A DNA stretch of 64,000 nt from Microcoleus asticus IPMA8 (GTDB lineage Bacteria > Cyanobacteriota > Cyanobacteriia > Cyanobacteriales > Microcoleaceae), in NCBI RefSeq assembly GCF_013179805.1, contig NZ_SRRZ01000015.1:18349-82348 (forward strand), read 5' to 3'. The notes beneath the pieces are model-generated. The model made no database searches and was not told the origin of the DNA. It worked only from the letters and a program-made list of their open reading frames with translations. Position 1 is the first letter of the stretch. The number at the start of each line of letters is the position of its first letter. Below, one piece after another: positions 17,833-26,868 of the stretch. Made by a program: the position numbers and the translations under genes.

Positions 17833-18288
17833 CTAAATCATTTCATTCTCAAGTTCTAAAAGTGCCAAAAGTTCGGTCAATCTTTCGGGATCGGTGAGGT
17901 ACAAATATCCGATCAAAGTTTCTAAGCTGCTGGCTTGTTGGTATATCTCTGGATCTGCTCGCTTAGAACGCCCCGATGCGGCATTGCGGCCGCGCTTGAC
18001 AACTGCTAATTCTATACTGTTCAAGTAAGGAGAGATCGATCGCAAGTGACGCGCTTGAGTTTCGGCTCGTACTTGCCCCACCACCAATTCATGATAAGCT
18101 TGCAATCTTCTGGGCGGCATTAAATACAAACTCCGAATGTAGAGTTCGTATACTGCATCCCCCAAATATGCCCAGGCTGCGGGCGAAATTCTTTCTATTT
18201 CTGCTGGTGTAGCCCTCGCAGGATGCACTCGATTTAAACTGATATCAGTCAGACTCAGTTTGAGCCCGTCATCTGCGATCGGCAACAT
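17833..18288 (-). CDS. mrnC: Mini-ribonuclease III
   Basis: This is a 151-aa RNase III-type endonuclease that lacks a double-stranded RNA-binding domain. The signature AYLGDAVYELYIR (acidic catalytic motif) and the second block KRGRNA...DPEIYQQASSLETLIGYLYL are present. Mini-III matures 23S rRNA in Bacillus subtilis. Its position just upstream of rlmB, another 23S rRNA enzyme, fits that role. The start ATG at 18288 follows a weak ribosome-binding site. Confidence 0.93.
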   Translation of the reverse strand: MLPIADDGLKLSLTDISLNRVHPARATPAEIERISPAAWAYLGDAVYELYIRSLYLMPPRRLQAYHELVVGQVRAETQARHLRSISPYLNSIELAVVKRGRNAASGRSKRADPEIYQQASSLETLIGYLYLTDPERLTELLALLELENEMI

Positions 18289-18611
18289 ACTTTTTTAAAT
18301 AAAACTTTCGCACAGCTTGGTTTTTCTAGTCACTGACTTATTTCGTCTTTCGTCACTTCAACAATTATAGCTTTCACAGGAGTGTTCGCTCTCAGAGCAC
18401 GAAGCGAGATATACAGGCAAAGCTTTGCGCGACGCTCGCAGTCCTAAAAAAGGCTTTTTACACTCATCGGGATGCTCTACTTCTTATACCATTTTTCCGC
18501 GTTTTTGCAACACATATTTTACTGCCTTGCCACCGGAGCTCAAAGCATAGGGGGAAATAGCGGCAAGACTTGTCGCAGCTTCTGGGAAAATCGGTATTGC
18601 TTTACCAGCAC
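18289..18611. other. Intergenic region upstream of mrnC
   Basis: No gene is seen. The stretch 18381-18450 holds short inverted GC-rich pieces (CTCTCAGAGC and CAAAGCTTTGCGCG), probably a decayed repeat. The mrnC promoter must lie at the left end. Confidence 0.4.
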
Positions 18612-18652
18612 AACAATAAAAATTTGCTATCCAGCGTTGAGAACCGGATAGC
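18612..18652 (-). terminator. Rho-independent terminator of the STAS gene
   Basis: On the minus strand, just past the STAS stop, GCTATCC and GGATAGC form a 7-bp stem around a 13-nt loop. AAATTTTTATTG follows. Confidence 0.75.
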
Positions 18653-18672
18653 TAATTTAATCCACTTTGGCG

Positions 18673-19029
18673 TCAAGCATCCTTGACGTTTTTTACCGCC
18701 TCATCAACCGAAGGCTGCAAAGACAAAAACTTCTCTAAGCGAACCAGTTTAACAGTCTGAGTTACGCGGGGATTTGAGACAATTTGCAATGTCCCTTCCA
18801 AGGTTTGGGCTTTTTTGACAAGTTGCACAAGTGCACCCAAGCCTGAACTATCCACAAAGTCTATCTGAGACAAGTCCAAAATTACGTGTTTTGGGCCCTC
18901 GTCAATACATTTGCTCAGTACCTTCCGAAAAGTTGCCTCAGAAAAAGCGTCCAGCAGGCCAGTCAAGCGAAATAACTGATAGTTATTCTTGACTTCGCGA
19001 GTGCCTCTGAGGCTAACGGTCAGGGTCAA
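18673..19029 (-). CDS. STAS-domain anti-sigma factor antagonist
   Basis: This is a protein of about 118 aa consisting of one STAS domain. The phosphorylatable serine lies in FVDSSGLGALVQL, as in SpoIIAA/RsbV. Such proteins bind or release a partner kinase according to phosphorylation. A possible partner type, the GHKL ATPase, is at 6.6-7.2 kb. The start is odd. The given frame begins with TTG at 19029, but the only good Shine-Dalgarno sequence, AGGAGG at 19047-19052, is placed to serve an in-frame ATT at 19039-19041, which would add four residues. No ATG is available. Confidence 0.9.
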   Translation of the reverse strand: MTLTVSLRGTREVKNNYQLFRLTGLLDAFSEATFRKVLSKCIDEGPKHVILDLSQIDFVDSSGLGALVQLVKKAQTLEGTLQIVSNPRVTQTVKLVRLEKFLSLQPSVDEAVKNVKDA

Positions 19030-19194
19030 TGACTCAGGAATGACACCCTCCTAGCTAGATATGGCTTAAAGTCGAGGCTTCATTATAGGAGTTTTTTGGT
19101 CTTTTGTCTACAGTTTTTTTAGTCAGCGGTTTTTAGTTTTTTTTTGAGGCAGCAGTCATTAGCGGACTACTGACTAATGACTGCTGACTAAGGA

Positions 19195-20352
19195 CTACTT
19201 TCTGCTGGCTACTTTCTGATTGTCTCGCATTGACTGCACGAATCGATCGAACAAATAGTCAGCATCGTGCGGGCCGGGACTGGCTTCTGGGTGGTATTGG
19301 ACTGAAAACAGCGGCAGAGTTTTGTGCTTCAATCCGGCTACGGTGCGATCGTTCAAATTGAGATGAGTAATTTCTACTTCGGGGACTAGGGAATCGGGGT
19401 CGATCGCAAAACCATGATTTTGGCTAGTAATTTCTACTTGCTGAGTTAAACCCGCTGGATGATTCAATCCCCGGTGGCCGAACTTAAGTTTAAAAGTTTC
19501 TGCACCCAAGGAAAGTCCCAAAATCTGGTGTCCCATGCAGATGCCGAATACCGGTTTGTCCGACTTTAACAAAGCTTTCGCAGTCGCGATCCCTTCCGTT
19601 ACCGCCGCCGGATCTCCGGGGCCATTGGACAGAAAAATGCCGTCGGGGTTGTATTTGAGGATTTCCTCTGGCGACGTGTCAGCCGGTACAACGATGACCC
19701 GACACCCGTAACTCGCCAGACGCCGCAGGATGTTGCGCTTGATCCCAAAGTCTAGCGCCACCACCGTCCACATTTCGCCGCTAGCAGGTTTGACTGTAGG
19801 ACTGAACTCCCAAACCGAGTCCGTGGCTTCAGACCACTCGTAAACCTTGCGGGTACTGACTTCCTGAACCAGATTCAGCCCGTCCATGCTGGGGGCATCT
19901 TGCACTTGCTCCAAAAGCTCCGCCTGGTCGAGAATCGTGGTCGAAATGCCGCCGTTGATCGCTCCCACCGTGCGAATTTTGCGAGTGAGGGCCCGCGTGT
20001 CGATGCCGTAAATTCCGGGGATATCGTACTGTTTCAGGTAGTCTTGCAGAGATTGCGAGCAGCGCCAGTTGCTGGGGCGGCTGCATACGTTCCGGGCGAT
20101 CGCACCCCGAATTTGCGGGCGCGAAGATTCTTCGTCTTCGAGATTTACCCCGGTATTGCCCAATTCTGGATAAGTAAAAGTTACAATTTGCCCACAATAG
20201 CTGGGATCTGTCAAGACTTCTTGGTAGCCCGTCATTCCGGTATTGAATACTACCTCCCCGACGACGGTAGCGTTAGCGCCAAAGGACCAGCCGCGGTAAG
20301 CAGTACCGTCAGCCAGGACTAGGAGAGCGGGTTGTGCAGTTGAAAGTGACAT
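19195..20352 (-). CDS. carA: Carbamoyl phosphate synthase small (glutaminase) subunit
   Basis: This is a 385-aa class I glutamine amidotransferase subunit that supplies ammonia for carbamoyl phosphate in arginine and pyrimidine synthesis. The N-terminal CPSase small-chain domain (GEVVFNTGMTGYQEVLTDPS) is followed by the GATase with FLSNGPGDP, the nucleophile Cys in GICMGHQILG and the His/Glu pair in QYHPEASPGPHD. Length and start are normal. carB is not adjacent, which is usual in cyanobacteria. About 140 bp of short repeats separate it from the STAS gene. Confidence 0.97.
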   Translation of the reverse strand: MSLSTAQPALLVLADGTAYRGWSFGANATVVGEVVFNTGMTGYQEVLTDPSYCGQIVTFTYPELGNTGVNLEDEESSRPQIRGAIARNVCSRPSNWRCSQSLQDYLKQYDIPGIYGIDTRALTRKIRTVGAINGGISTTILDQAELLEQVQDAPSMDGLNLVQEVSTRKVYEWSEATDSVWEFSPTVKPASGEMWTVVALDFGIKRNILRRLASYGCRVIVVPADTSPEEILKYNPDGIFLSNGPGDPAAVTEGIATAKALLKSDKPVFGICMGHQILGLSLGAETFKLKFGHRGLNHPAGLTQQVEITSQNHGFAIDPDSLVPEVEITHLNLNDRTVAGLKHKTLPLFSVQYHPEASPGPHDADYLFDRFVQSMRDNQKVASRK

Positions 20353-20678
20353 GGCATCCTTAATTACTTTCGTTTGGTTTAATTCTTACCACTGCCAGAG
20401 ATTTGATGCTAGCCGGCAAGATACAAATATTATTTTAATTTGTGCAAGAGTTCGGCAAAGCAAGGCACTTATGCCGGAGGCAGAAGCAACAGGTAATCAA
20501 AAAGTTGCAACAAGTGCAAATTGTCCCACTCCTCACCCTCGGCATCTTCTACTCTCTCCATCTCCCTCTCGACCAGCAATTTATCTACCAGCAGCTTGTG
20601 AGGGCGGGCGGAAAGTCTAAATCTATACCAAAAGGCAGTTGTCGCTGTTACGATCGAGCTACACCGTTTAATCAAACT
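20353..20678. promoter_or_regulatory. Divergent promoter region of carA and the protease gene
   Basis: This is 326 bp between divergent genes. The protease reading frame is open back to 20442, but that part lacks family similarity and is treated as 5' leader. No riboswitch or pyrimidine-type attenuator was recognised. Confidence 0.4.
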
Positions 20679-21326
20679 ATGGCTAGCAAATCTCCCTTGC
20701 CTTTACTCTCAAACTTATACAAGCATCTACTGAACGCTCAAAACCTGCGCCAACCGTTACTGGTGTTAACAACAGTTATTTCTCTGAGCAGTTCAATTTT
20801 AGTAGGGACTGTTGCCAACTCCTCGCGAGCAGTGGCTCAAGAAACTGAGGGATGCTTCATGCGCAGCTCCTCAGGCCGAACCCTCAACCTCAGCCAATCA
20901 GTTTGCGGTTTTCTCCCCGAAGCATTGAATCCCGCTACTTCGCCCGCGGCGGCCAAGTCTGGAGTATTTCAGGCAAAAATCAAACGCAGAGAGGCTAATA
21001 TCCCCGTCATAGAAGTCACATTTAACGGCAAACAAAAGTTCGAGATGATGGTAGATTCTGGAGCTAGTGGCACAGTAATTACACCAGCAATGGCTAAAGC
21101 CTTGGGCCTTGTTCTCCAGGGAACAGTGCAAGCACAAACTCCGAACGGAGTGGCTACTTTCCCCCTCGGTCGCCTGACTTCTATTGAAGCTGGGGGTCTG
21201 GCAGTTCAAAATGTAGTTGTTGCCATCTCGCCATCCCTAGATATCGGACTTTTGGGTCACGATTTTTTTGGTAATAAAGACATAACGATTAAGCAAGATG
21301 TGATTGAATTTCGACCGCGCTCTTAA
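20679..21326 (+). CDS. Retropepsin-like aspartic protease, exported
   Basis: This is a 215-aa protein. I start it at MASKSPLPLLSN, which gives a signal peptide (hydrophobic LLVLTTVISLSSSILVGTVA, cleaved near VAQ). The C-terminal 130 residues form one retroviral-type protease domain with the catalytic motif VDSGASGTVI, a flap region and GLLGHDFFG near the end (the typical hydrophobic-hydrophobic-Gly of these folds). Such single-domain proteases act as dimers. A Cys pair (GCFMRSS...SVCG) between the signal and the protease domain may form a disulfide. The biological substrate is unknown. Confidence 0.88.
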   Translation: MASKSPLPLLSNLYKHLLNAQNLRQPLLVLTTVISLSSSILVGTVANSSRAVAQETEGCFMRSSSGRTLNLSQSVCGFLPEALNPATSPAAAKSGVFQAKIKRREANIPVIEVTFNGKQKFEMMVDSGASGTVITPAMAKALGLVLQGTVQAQTPNGVATFPLGRLTSIEAGGLAVQNVVVAISPSLDIGLLGHDFFGNKDITIKQDVIEFRPRS

Positions 21327-21329
21327 AAA

Positions 21330-21376
21330 GAAGGAAGAAGGAAGAAGGAAGAAGGAAGAAGGAAGAAGGAAGAAGT
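21330..21376. repeat. GAAGGAA heptamer array
   Basis: About six copies of the 7-bp unit GAAGGAA lie directly after the protease stop. Complementary CTTCCTT-type pieces follow at 21441-21500, so the transcript could fold back on itself before trpD. Confidence 0.85.
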
Positions 21377-21502
21377 AAAGAAAAATTGAAAATTCAATAA
21401 TTTTTCTTGTTGGTTAGTTAAAACAAAAAATTCCTTCATCCTTCATCCTTCTTCCATCCGTTACATCCGTTACAAAATCCGTTGCCGAACTTCCTTCTTC
21501 CT

Positions 21503-22618
21503 TCATTTCAAAAACTCAATCAACTGCTGCAACTTCAACCAAGATTCGCCGCTCAATAAAATGTCCTTAGCCAGAGAAACTCCTGCTGCGTGAGAACCCA
21601 TAGGAATTGCACCTCCCACCTGAAAAGCCAAAGACGCATTCAAAGCTACAACATCCATTTGTGCTCGCGTACCTTTGCCTTGCAAAACGTTCCGCAAAAT
21701 ATCGGCGTTTTCCTCAACATTTCCGCCTTTTAACGAGCCGATCGCACTTGGTGTCAATCCTACCTTTTCAGGATCTAAAGTAGTGAGTTCGACTTTGCCG
21801 TCCGACAAAACCGCCAAATCAGTCACATCACCCAAACCCGCCTCGTCCAATTTTTCTCTGCCGTGAACGACTACAGCTAACTCAGTCCCCAACTCGCCCA
21901 AAGCTTGAGCAATAGTTGATACCAGACTGGGATCGAACACCCCGATTACCTGCCCTGTAGGGCGCATAGGATTGACAAGGGGCCCTAAAAGGTTAAAAAC
22001 AGTCCGCACCTTCAAAGTGCGCCTGAGCGACGCTACAGCCTTAAGTGCTGGATGCCACCCCGGCGCAAATAAAAAGGTGATACCCACGGAGTCTACCGCA
22101 GCTCTTACCTTCGCGCCATCGGCGTTGAGGTTGACTCCGAGTGCTTCCAACACGTCAGCAGAGCCCACTTTGCTCGATGCCGATCGATTTCCGTGTTTGG
22201 CAACTCGAACTTTGCCTGCGGCGGCCACAAAAGCTACAGCAGTGGAAATGTTAAACGTGGAAGCGCCGTCGCCGCCTGTGCCGCAAGTATCAATTAATTG
22301 GAGATTGGAGATTGAGGATTTGGGATTGAAAACGCTCTCGGATTCGCCTGCAAGCGACTGAGAATGCAATACCTGAGCCATTCCTGCCAATTCTTGGGCA
22401 GAGATGCCTTTGGCTTGGAGGGCCACTAAAATTGCTCCTGAAAGGACGGGGGGAATAGATTCTGCTAGCCATCCCTGCATCAAGTCTGCTGCTTGGGCGC
22501 GTGAGAGAGATTGTCTGTCTAACAGTTGTTGCAGGAGGAGTGGCCACAGAGGAGAATCCGCCGTGTGGGTTGAAGCAGGAGATAACTCTGGCGTTGCTAG
22601 TAGAGGGGAATCTGTCAT
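21503..22618 (-). CDS. trpD: Anthranilate phosphoribosyltransferase
   Basis: This 371-aa enzyme joins anthranilate to PRPP in tryptophan synthesis. The key motifs DTCGTGGDG, KHGNRSASSKVGSADVLEALG and FAPGWHPALKAV (PRPP, metal and anthranilate sites) are intact. Just before DTCGTGGDG there are about 17 extra residues (around ESVFNPKSSISNLQL). They are encoded by a CAATCTC/CAAATCC-type short repeat (about 22295-22345). Family members have only a few residues there. This is another in-frame intrusion of a short repeat. It lies at a surface loop before the active-site strand, so the enzyme may still work. Confidence 0.96.
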   Translation of the reverse strand: MTDSPLLATPELSPASTHTADSPLWPLLLQQLLDRQSLSRAQAADLMQGWLAESIPPVLSGAILVALQAKGISAQELAGMAQVLHSQSLAGESESVFNPKSSISNLQLIDTCGTGGDGASTFNISTAVAFVAAAGKVRVAKHGNRSASSKVGSADVLEALGVNLNADGAKVRAAVDSVGITFLFAPGWHPALKAVASLRRTLKVRTVFNLLGPLVNPMRPTGQVIGVFDPSLVSTIAQALGELGTELAVVVHGREKLDEAGLGDVTDLAVLSDGKVELTTLDPEKVGLTPSAIGSLKGGNVEENADILRNVLQGKGTRAQMDVVALNASLAFQVGGAIPMGSHAAGVSLAKDILLSGESWLKLQQLIEFLK

Positions 22619-23494
22619 TTATTAGTTCTAGTCAAATTTAGCCCGATCGAGCTTTTCGGCCAAACCGAGAATCGATCGGGATTTTACCAGACTTGCCGAC
22701 CAAATTTTGCGCACCTGCACCCAGATTTTTGCCCAAATGCCAGCACCGCAACAGAATTTGTCCCCCCGCAGCAGCCGAATATGAATTTTTTGATACAACA
22801 ATTACCCTATTGTTGTGCCAACTTTACAGAGAAACCCCCGATCGTACAACTGCCAGCAGTCTGCTGTATTATCTATCAGAAAGAATACTTAACAGTAACT
22901 CAGAGCGCCCAAAGACCGATAAAAGTTTCCGACAGGAGTTGTGGAGACCAAAAAATTTTAGACATTAGGGAGCCCCAGATTCATCTGTGGAGTCAATTCT
23001 TTAATCTAAAATCTAAAATCTCAAATCGACTGACAGCACGGACAGGGAGCGTTTAGCTCATACAGGCGGGTTAGTTGTCTTGGGTAAGAGTCGATCGCAC
23101 TCTCACCCAAATCATAAAAATAGACTTTTGCGGTTCTAGAAGTCCCTGCTTTTTATTGTAACAACAGCCTTGCCGCTAATTTATATCAGGGTATTCAACT
23201 GCTAATATATTTCAGGGAGATTTCAACGAGCGGGTTTTCTTCCGATACCTGCACCGCAGGCCGATCGATTTGGCGATCCGATTGTGACAGCCAGTCACGG
23301 CTCAAAGAAAGACAGACCGGATAAACTAAACTTCGATCGGCAACAACTAACAACTAACAGCCCTGTATGACAGATGAATAAACACATTTGTGTCCGGCTG
23401 TGCCACAGCATCTTTCTGCCTCATTAACGGCTGAAGTTAAACAGGCGGTAGACCAAAAATATTCAACTCAAATCCAAGAGCAGGGTATTCACAA
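22619..23494. other. 876-bp intergenic region between trpD and the PAS kinase
   Basis: No gene is supported. Features seen are an inverted CCGATCGA pair near 22644-22680, two CTAAAAT heptamers at 22999-23018, and a strong hairpin at 23080-23110 whose arms are TTGGGTAAGAGT and ACTCTCACCCAA. In frame 3, the stretch near 23402-23512 reads like coding sequence (SLTAEVKQAVDQKY...) before a TAG. It might be an out-of-frame original N-terminus of the kinase. Confidence 0.45.
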
Positions 23495-26476
23495 GTGGGA
23501 AAACAAAAATTAGAAAATAAAGCGATAGAATGCCTGAATGTCGCGGAGGCACTGCACCAAATGGAAGCAAAATATTACAGTATGTTTGAAAATGCTGTGT
23601 CGGGCATTTTTCAAACAACCGAATCCGGTCGCTACATCAGCGCTAACCCAGCTTTGGCTCGCATCTACGGATATAATTCCGCAGCAGAATTGATGAGTTG
23701 TCTGACTGATATCAGCGATCAGCTTTACGTCAATCCCGATCGGCGCGATCAGTTTGTTTCTGCTTTGCAAGAACAGGGCATCGTATCTGATTTTGAGTCG
23801 CAGATTTATCGGCGGGACGGAACAATAATTTGGATCGCTGAAAATGCGCGGGCTGTCTGCGATGAAGCGGGCAAATTGCTCTACTACGAAGGTTTTGTAG
23901 AAGATATCACCCAGCGCAAGCAGGCAGAATCTGGACTTCGAGAAAGCGAGGAACGCCTGCGTTTAATAATTGAAGGTGTTAAGGATTATGCTATATTTAT
24001 GTTAGATACTGAGGGGTATGTAGCTAGCTGGAATTCTGGTGCAGAACGCATTTTGGGATACAGAGCTCATGAAATAATCGGCAATAACTCGGAGTGTTTT
24101 TTCACGAAAGAAGATCTTGAAATCGGCAAACCCCAAGAAAAATTAATCGGGGCGGTGGCAGAAGGTCGATACGAAAATGAAGGCTGGCGACTTCGCAAAG
24201 ACGGCTCGCGGTTTTGGGGGAATATTATTGTTACTCCTTTGCGCGATGAAAGCGGAAAGTTGCAGGGCTTTTCTCAAGTAATGCAGGATATTACCGATCA
24301 AAAGCGGGCGGCTGAGGAAAAGATGCAATTGATTGCTTCTTTGCAGGCGTCGGAAAAAAAGTTTCGCACTTTGTACGAATCGACGACTGATGCGGTAATG
24401 CTGCTAGACGAAGAGGGTTTTTTGGATTGCAATCCGGCTACTTTAAAGTTATTTGGATGCAGCACTGAGTCGGAGTTTTGCGGCAAGCATCCTTCGGAGT
24501 TCAGCCCGCCGTTGCAACCGGACGGGCAAGATTCTATGAGTCTTTCTCAAGATCGAATTAATACGGCTCTGCGATCGGGAAATTGCCGTTTTGACTGGCG
24601 GCACTGCCGTTTGGATGGTTCTGAGTTTCCGGCGGAAGTGCTGCTAACTTCTATGGATATCGGCGGCAAAATAGGGCTGCAAGGCGTGGTGCGCGATATC
24701 ACTTATCGGGTGCAGGCTGAGGAAGCCCTGAAGCAGGCTAATGAGGTATTGGAATGCCGGGTTAAAGAGCGGACAAGTCAGTTGGAAGAGGCTATTAAAA
24801 AGTTGAGTTTATCGGAAGAAAAGTTTTCTAAGGCTTTTAGATCTAGCCCTGATCCGATGATTATTACTACTTTTGCTGAGGGTCGTTTTATTGAAGTTAA
24901 TGATAGTTTTCTGTCGATGATTGGTTATGCTTTAGAAGAAACGATCTGGAATACAGTACCGGGGTTAAATATTTGGGTAAGGTCTCAAGACCGAGTTAAT
25001 TTTAGACAAAGTTTGCACGAACAAGGTGTTGTTCGCAATCAGGAATGCGAGTTTCGGATGAAGTCGGGATCGGTGGTGGTGTGTTTGCTGTCAGCGGAAT
25101 TGATTAACTTGGACGGCGAACTCTGTATGCTGGCGGTGATGACGGATATTACCGATCGCAAACACGCCGAAGAAGCCCTACGGGAAAGCCAGCGGGCCTT
25201 GGCGACGCTGATGAGCAATTTGCCGGGGATGGCCTACCGTTTTCGCAACGATGCCGATCGCAGTATGGAGTTTGTCAGCGAAGGTTGCTATCAGTTAGCA
25301 GGCTATTCTCCTGAAGAATTTATCGGCACTCGGCAAATTTCTCTCTCGGAATTGACTCACCCGGACGATCGCGATAATTTGTGGAATGCCGTGCAAGTTG
25401 CCTTGCAAGAAAATCGACCCTATCAGCTAAATTACCGAATTACTTCTAAAAATGGCGAATTAAAATGGGTTTGGGAGCAAGGTTTGGGAGTGTTTTCCGA
25501 CTCGGGAGAATTGATAGCTTTGGAAGGGTTAATTACTGATATTTCCGAGCAGAAACGCAGTGAAGAAGCTTTGCTGCGATCCCAAACAGAGTTAACCCAA
25601 CAAAAACTTCAATTAGAAAATACTTTGCACGAATTGCAGCAAACTCAAGCTCTATTAATTCACACAGAGAAAATGTCTACTCTCGGTCAAATGGTAGCTG
25701 GTGTCGCTCACGAAATTAACAATCCCGTTAGCAGCGTCTGCGGCAATCTCGTCCACGTCGGCCACTACACGGAAGATTTGCTGAATTTGATCGATATGTA
25801 CCAGAAGCACTGCCCGCAGCCGCCGGCAGCAATTAAAGGTAAAATTCAGGATATCGACCTAGAGTTTCTGCTAGAAGATTTGCCGAAAGCGATGTCTTCG
25901 ATGCAGGTTGGGGCCGATCGCATTCGGGAAATCGTGCGATCTCTCAGGAATTTTTCCCGCAAAGATGATTCTCAAATGAGCAAAGTTAACCTGCACGAAG
26001 GGATTGAAGGAACGCTGCTGATCCTGCAAACCCGCCTGAAAGCCAGAGGCAACTATCCGGAAATTGCGGTAATTAAGGACTATGGAAATTTGCCTTTGGT
26101 TGAGTGTTATGCGGGGAAAATCAATCAGGTATTTATGAATTTGATCGGAAATGCGATCGACGCGATCGAGGAATACAACGAAGGGGATTCAGTTCCCGAA
26201 GCCAAAGCTAACCGCAGCAAAATTAAAATTAGGACAGAAGTCCAAAACTCCAATGCTGTCATTAGGATTTCTGACAACGGCCCCGGTATGCCAGAAGAAG
26301 TTTCCCAGCAGCTATTCGAGGCTTTTTTTACCACCAAACCCGCCGGCAAAGGCACCGGTTTAGGCTTGTCAATTTCTTACAAAGTTGTCCAAGAACACGG
26401 TGGCAAACTGAGCTGCGTGTCTGCACTGGGCCACGGAGCCGAGTTTATCATAGAATTGCCGATCGAACAGCCGTAA
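23495..26476 (+). CDS. Multi-PAS sensor histidine kinase
   Basis: This is a 993-aa soluble histidine kinase with no membrane segment. Five PAS/PAC units are seen, starting near residues 28, 152, 288, 448 and 573. A coiled-coil stretch near 425-445 (CRVKERTSQLEEA) is typical of these linkers. The kinase core follows: the H-box GVAHEINNPVSS (about residue 737), then N-box NLIGNAIDAIEE, G1 DNGPGMP and G2 GKGTGLGLSIS. No receiver domain and no adjacent response regulator are seen. The start is a GTG at 23495 without a good ribosome-binding site, and an out-of-frame coding-like stretch precedes it, so the N-terminus is uncertain. The core resembles that of the convergent 1823-aa kinase, with the same DIDLE-x-L...EDLPK insert. 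Confidence 0.93.
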   Translation: MGKQKLENKAIECLNVAEALHQMEAKYYSMFENAVSGIFQTTESGRYISANPALARIYGYNSAAELMSCLTDISDQLYVNPDRRDQFVSALQEQGIVSDFESQIYRRDGTIIWIAENARAVCDEAGKLLYYEGFVEDITQRKQAESGLRESEERLRLIIEGVKDYAIFMLDTEGYVASWNSGAERILGYRAHEIIGNNSECFFTKEDLEIGKPQEKLIGAVAEGRYENEGWRLRKDGSRFWGNIIVTPLRDESGKLQGFSQVMQDITDQKRAAEEKMQLIASLQASEKKFRTLYESTTDAVMLLDEEGFLDCNPATLKLFGCSTESEFCGKHPSEFSPPLQPDGQDSMSLSQDRINTALRSGNCRFDWRHCRLDGSEFPAEVLLTSMDIGGKIGLQGVVRDITYRVQAEEALKQANEVLECRVKERTSQLEEAIKKLSLSEEKFSKAFRSSPDPMIITTFAEGRFIEVNDSFLSMIGYALEETIWNTVPGLNIWVRSQDRVNFRQSLHEQGVVRNQECEFRMKSGSVVVCLLSAELINLDGELCMLAVMTDITDRKHAEEALRESQRALATLMSNLPGMAYRFRNDADRSMEFVSEGCYQLAGYSPEEFIGTRQISLSELTHPDDRDNLWNAVQVALQENRPYQLNYRITSKNGELKWVWEQGLGVFSDSGELIALEGLITDISEQKRSEEALLRSQTELTQQKLQLENTLHELQQTQALLIHTEKMSTLGQMVAGVAHEINNPVSSVCGNLVHVGHYTEDLLNLIDMYQKHCPQPPAAIKGKIQDIDLEFLLEDLPKAMSSMQVGADRIREIVRSLRNFSRKDDSQMSKVNLHEGIEGTLLILQTRLKARGNYPEIAVIKDYGNLPLVECYAGKINQVFMNLIGNAIDAIEEYNEGDSVPEAKANRSKIKIRTEVQNSNAVIRISDNGPGMPEEVSQQLFEAFFTTKPAGKGTGLGLSISYKVVQEHGGKLSCVSALGHGAEFIIELPIEQP

Positions 26477-26868
26477 AGTGCGATAGAGTTTTTAGGTCGG
26501 AAATTCAACTTTCAAATTATGAAATTCAACTCCACAATCTCAGTAGCATAATAGCGGCCTTCATTTTGGTAAGGTAGAGGCTTAAAATCTCAAGGGAACT
26601 TTTAAGTCGAAACTGGGAACAAAAAAAAAGGGAAGAGTGTTTGTAAAGCAGGCGGTTGCAAACCGCTGTCTCAATCACGAATAAGGTGCGGGCGGAGGAT
26701 AAGGGAATTAGTATATTCTTTCTTTCCCTAGCCCCAAGTCGCTAATTCTTAGCAAGAGAACCCCTAGCCGGTTGCTCGTTCCCCATTTCCCGTTCGCTCT
26801 TTCTTCTAATAACTTGGCTCGCAGTTGCGAGGCGGCGCTAATTGCGCTAAATAGCTACTACAAACTGC
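26477..26868. other. Intergenic region between convergent kinases
   Basis: No gene is seen in these 392 bp. A hairpin GCGGTT-GCA-AACCGC at 26652-26666 lies between the two convergent genes. A run of A (26620-26629) lies to its left. It could end transcription from the right on the minus strand. Confidence 0.45.

Noticed and set aside
26640..26700. Possible tRNA around the GCGGTTGCAAACCGC hairpin
   Set aside because: It has no cloverleaf, no anticodon arm and no T-loop sequence; it is a simple hairpin repeat. No tRNA was found in any other gap.
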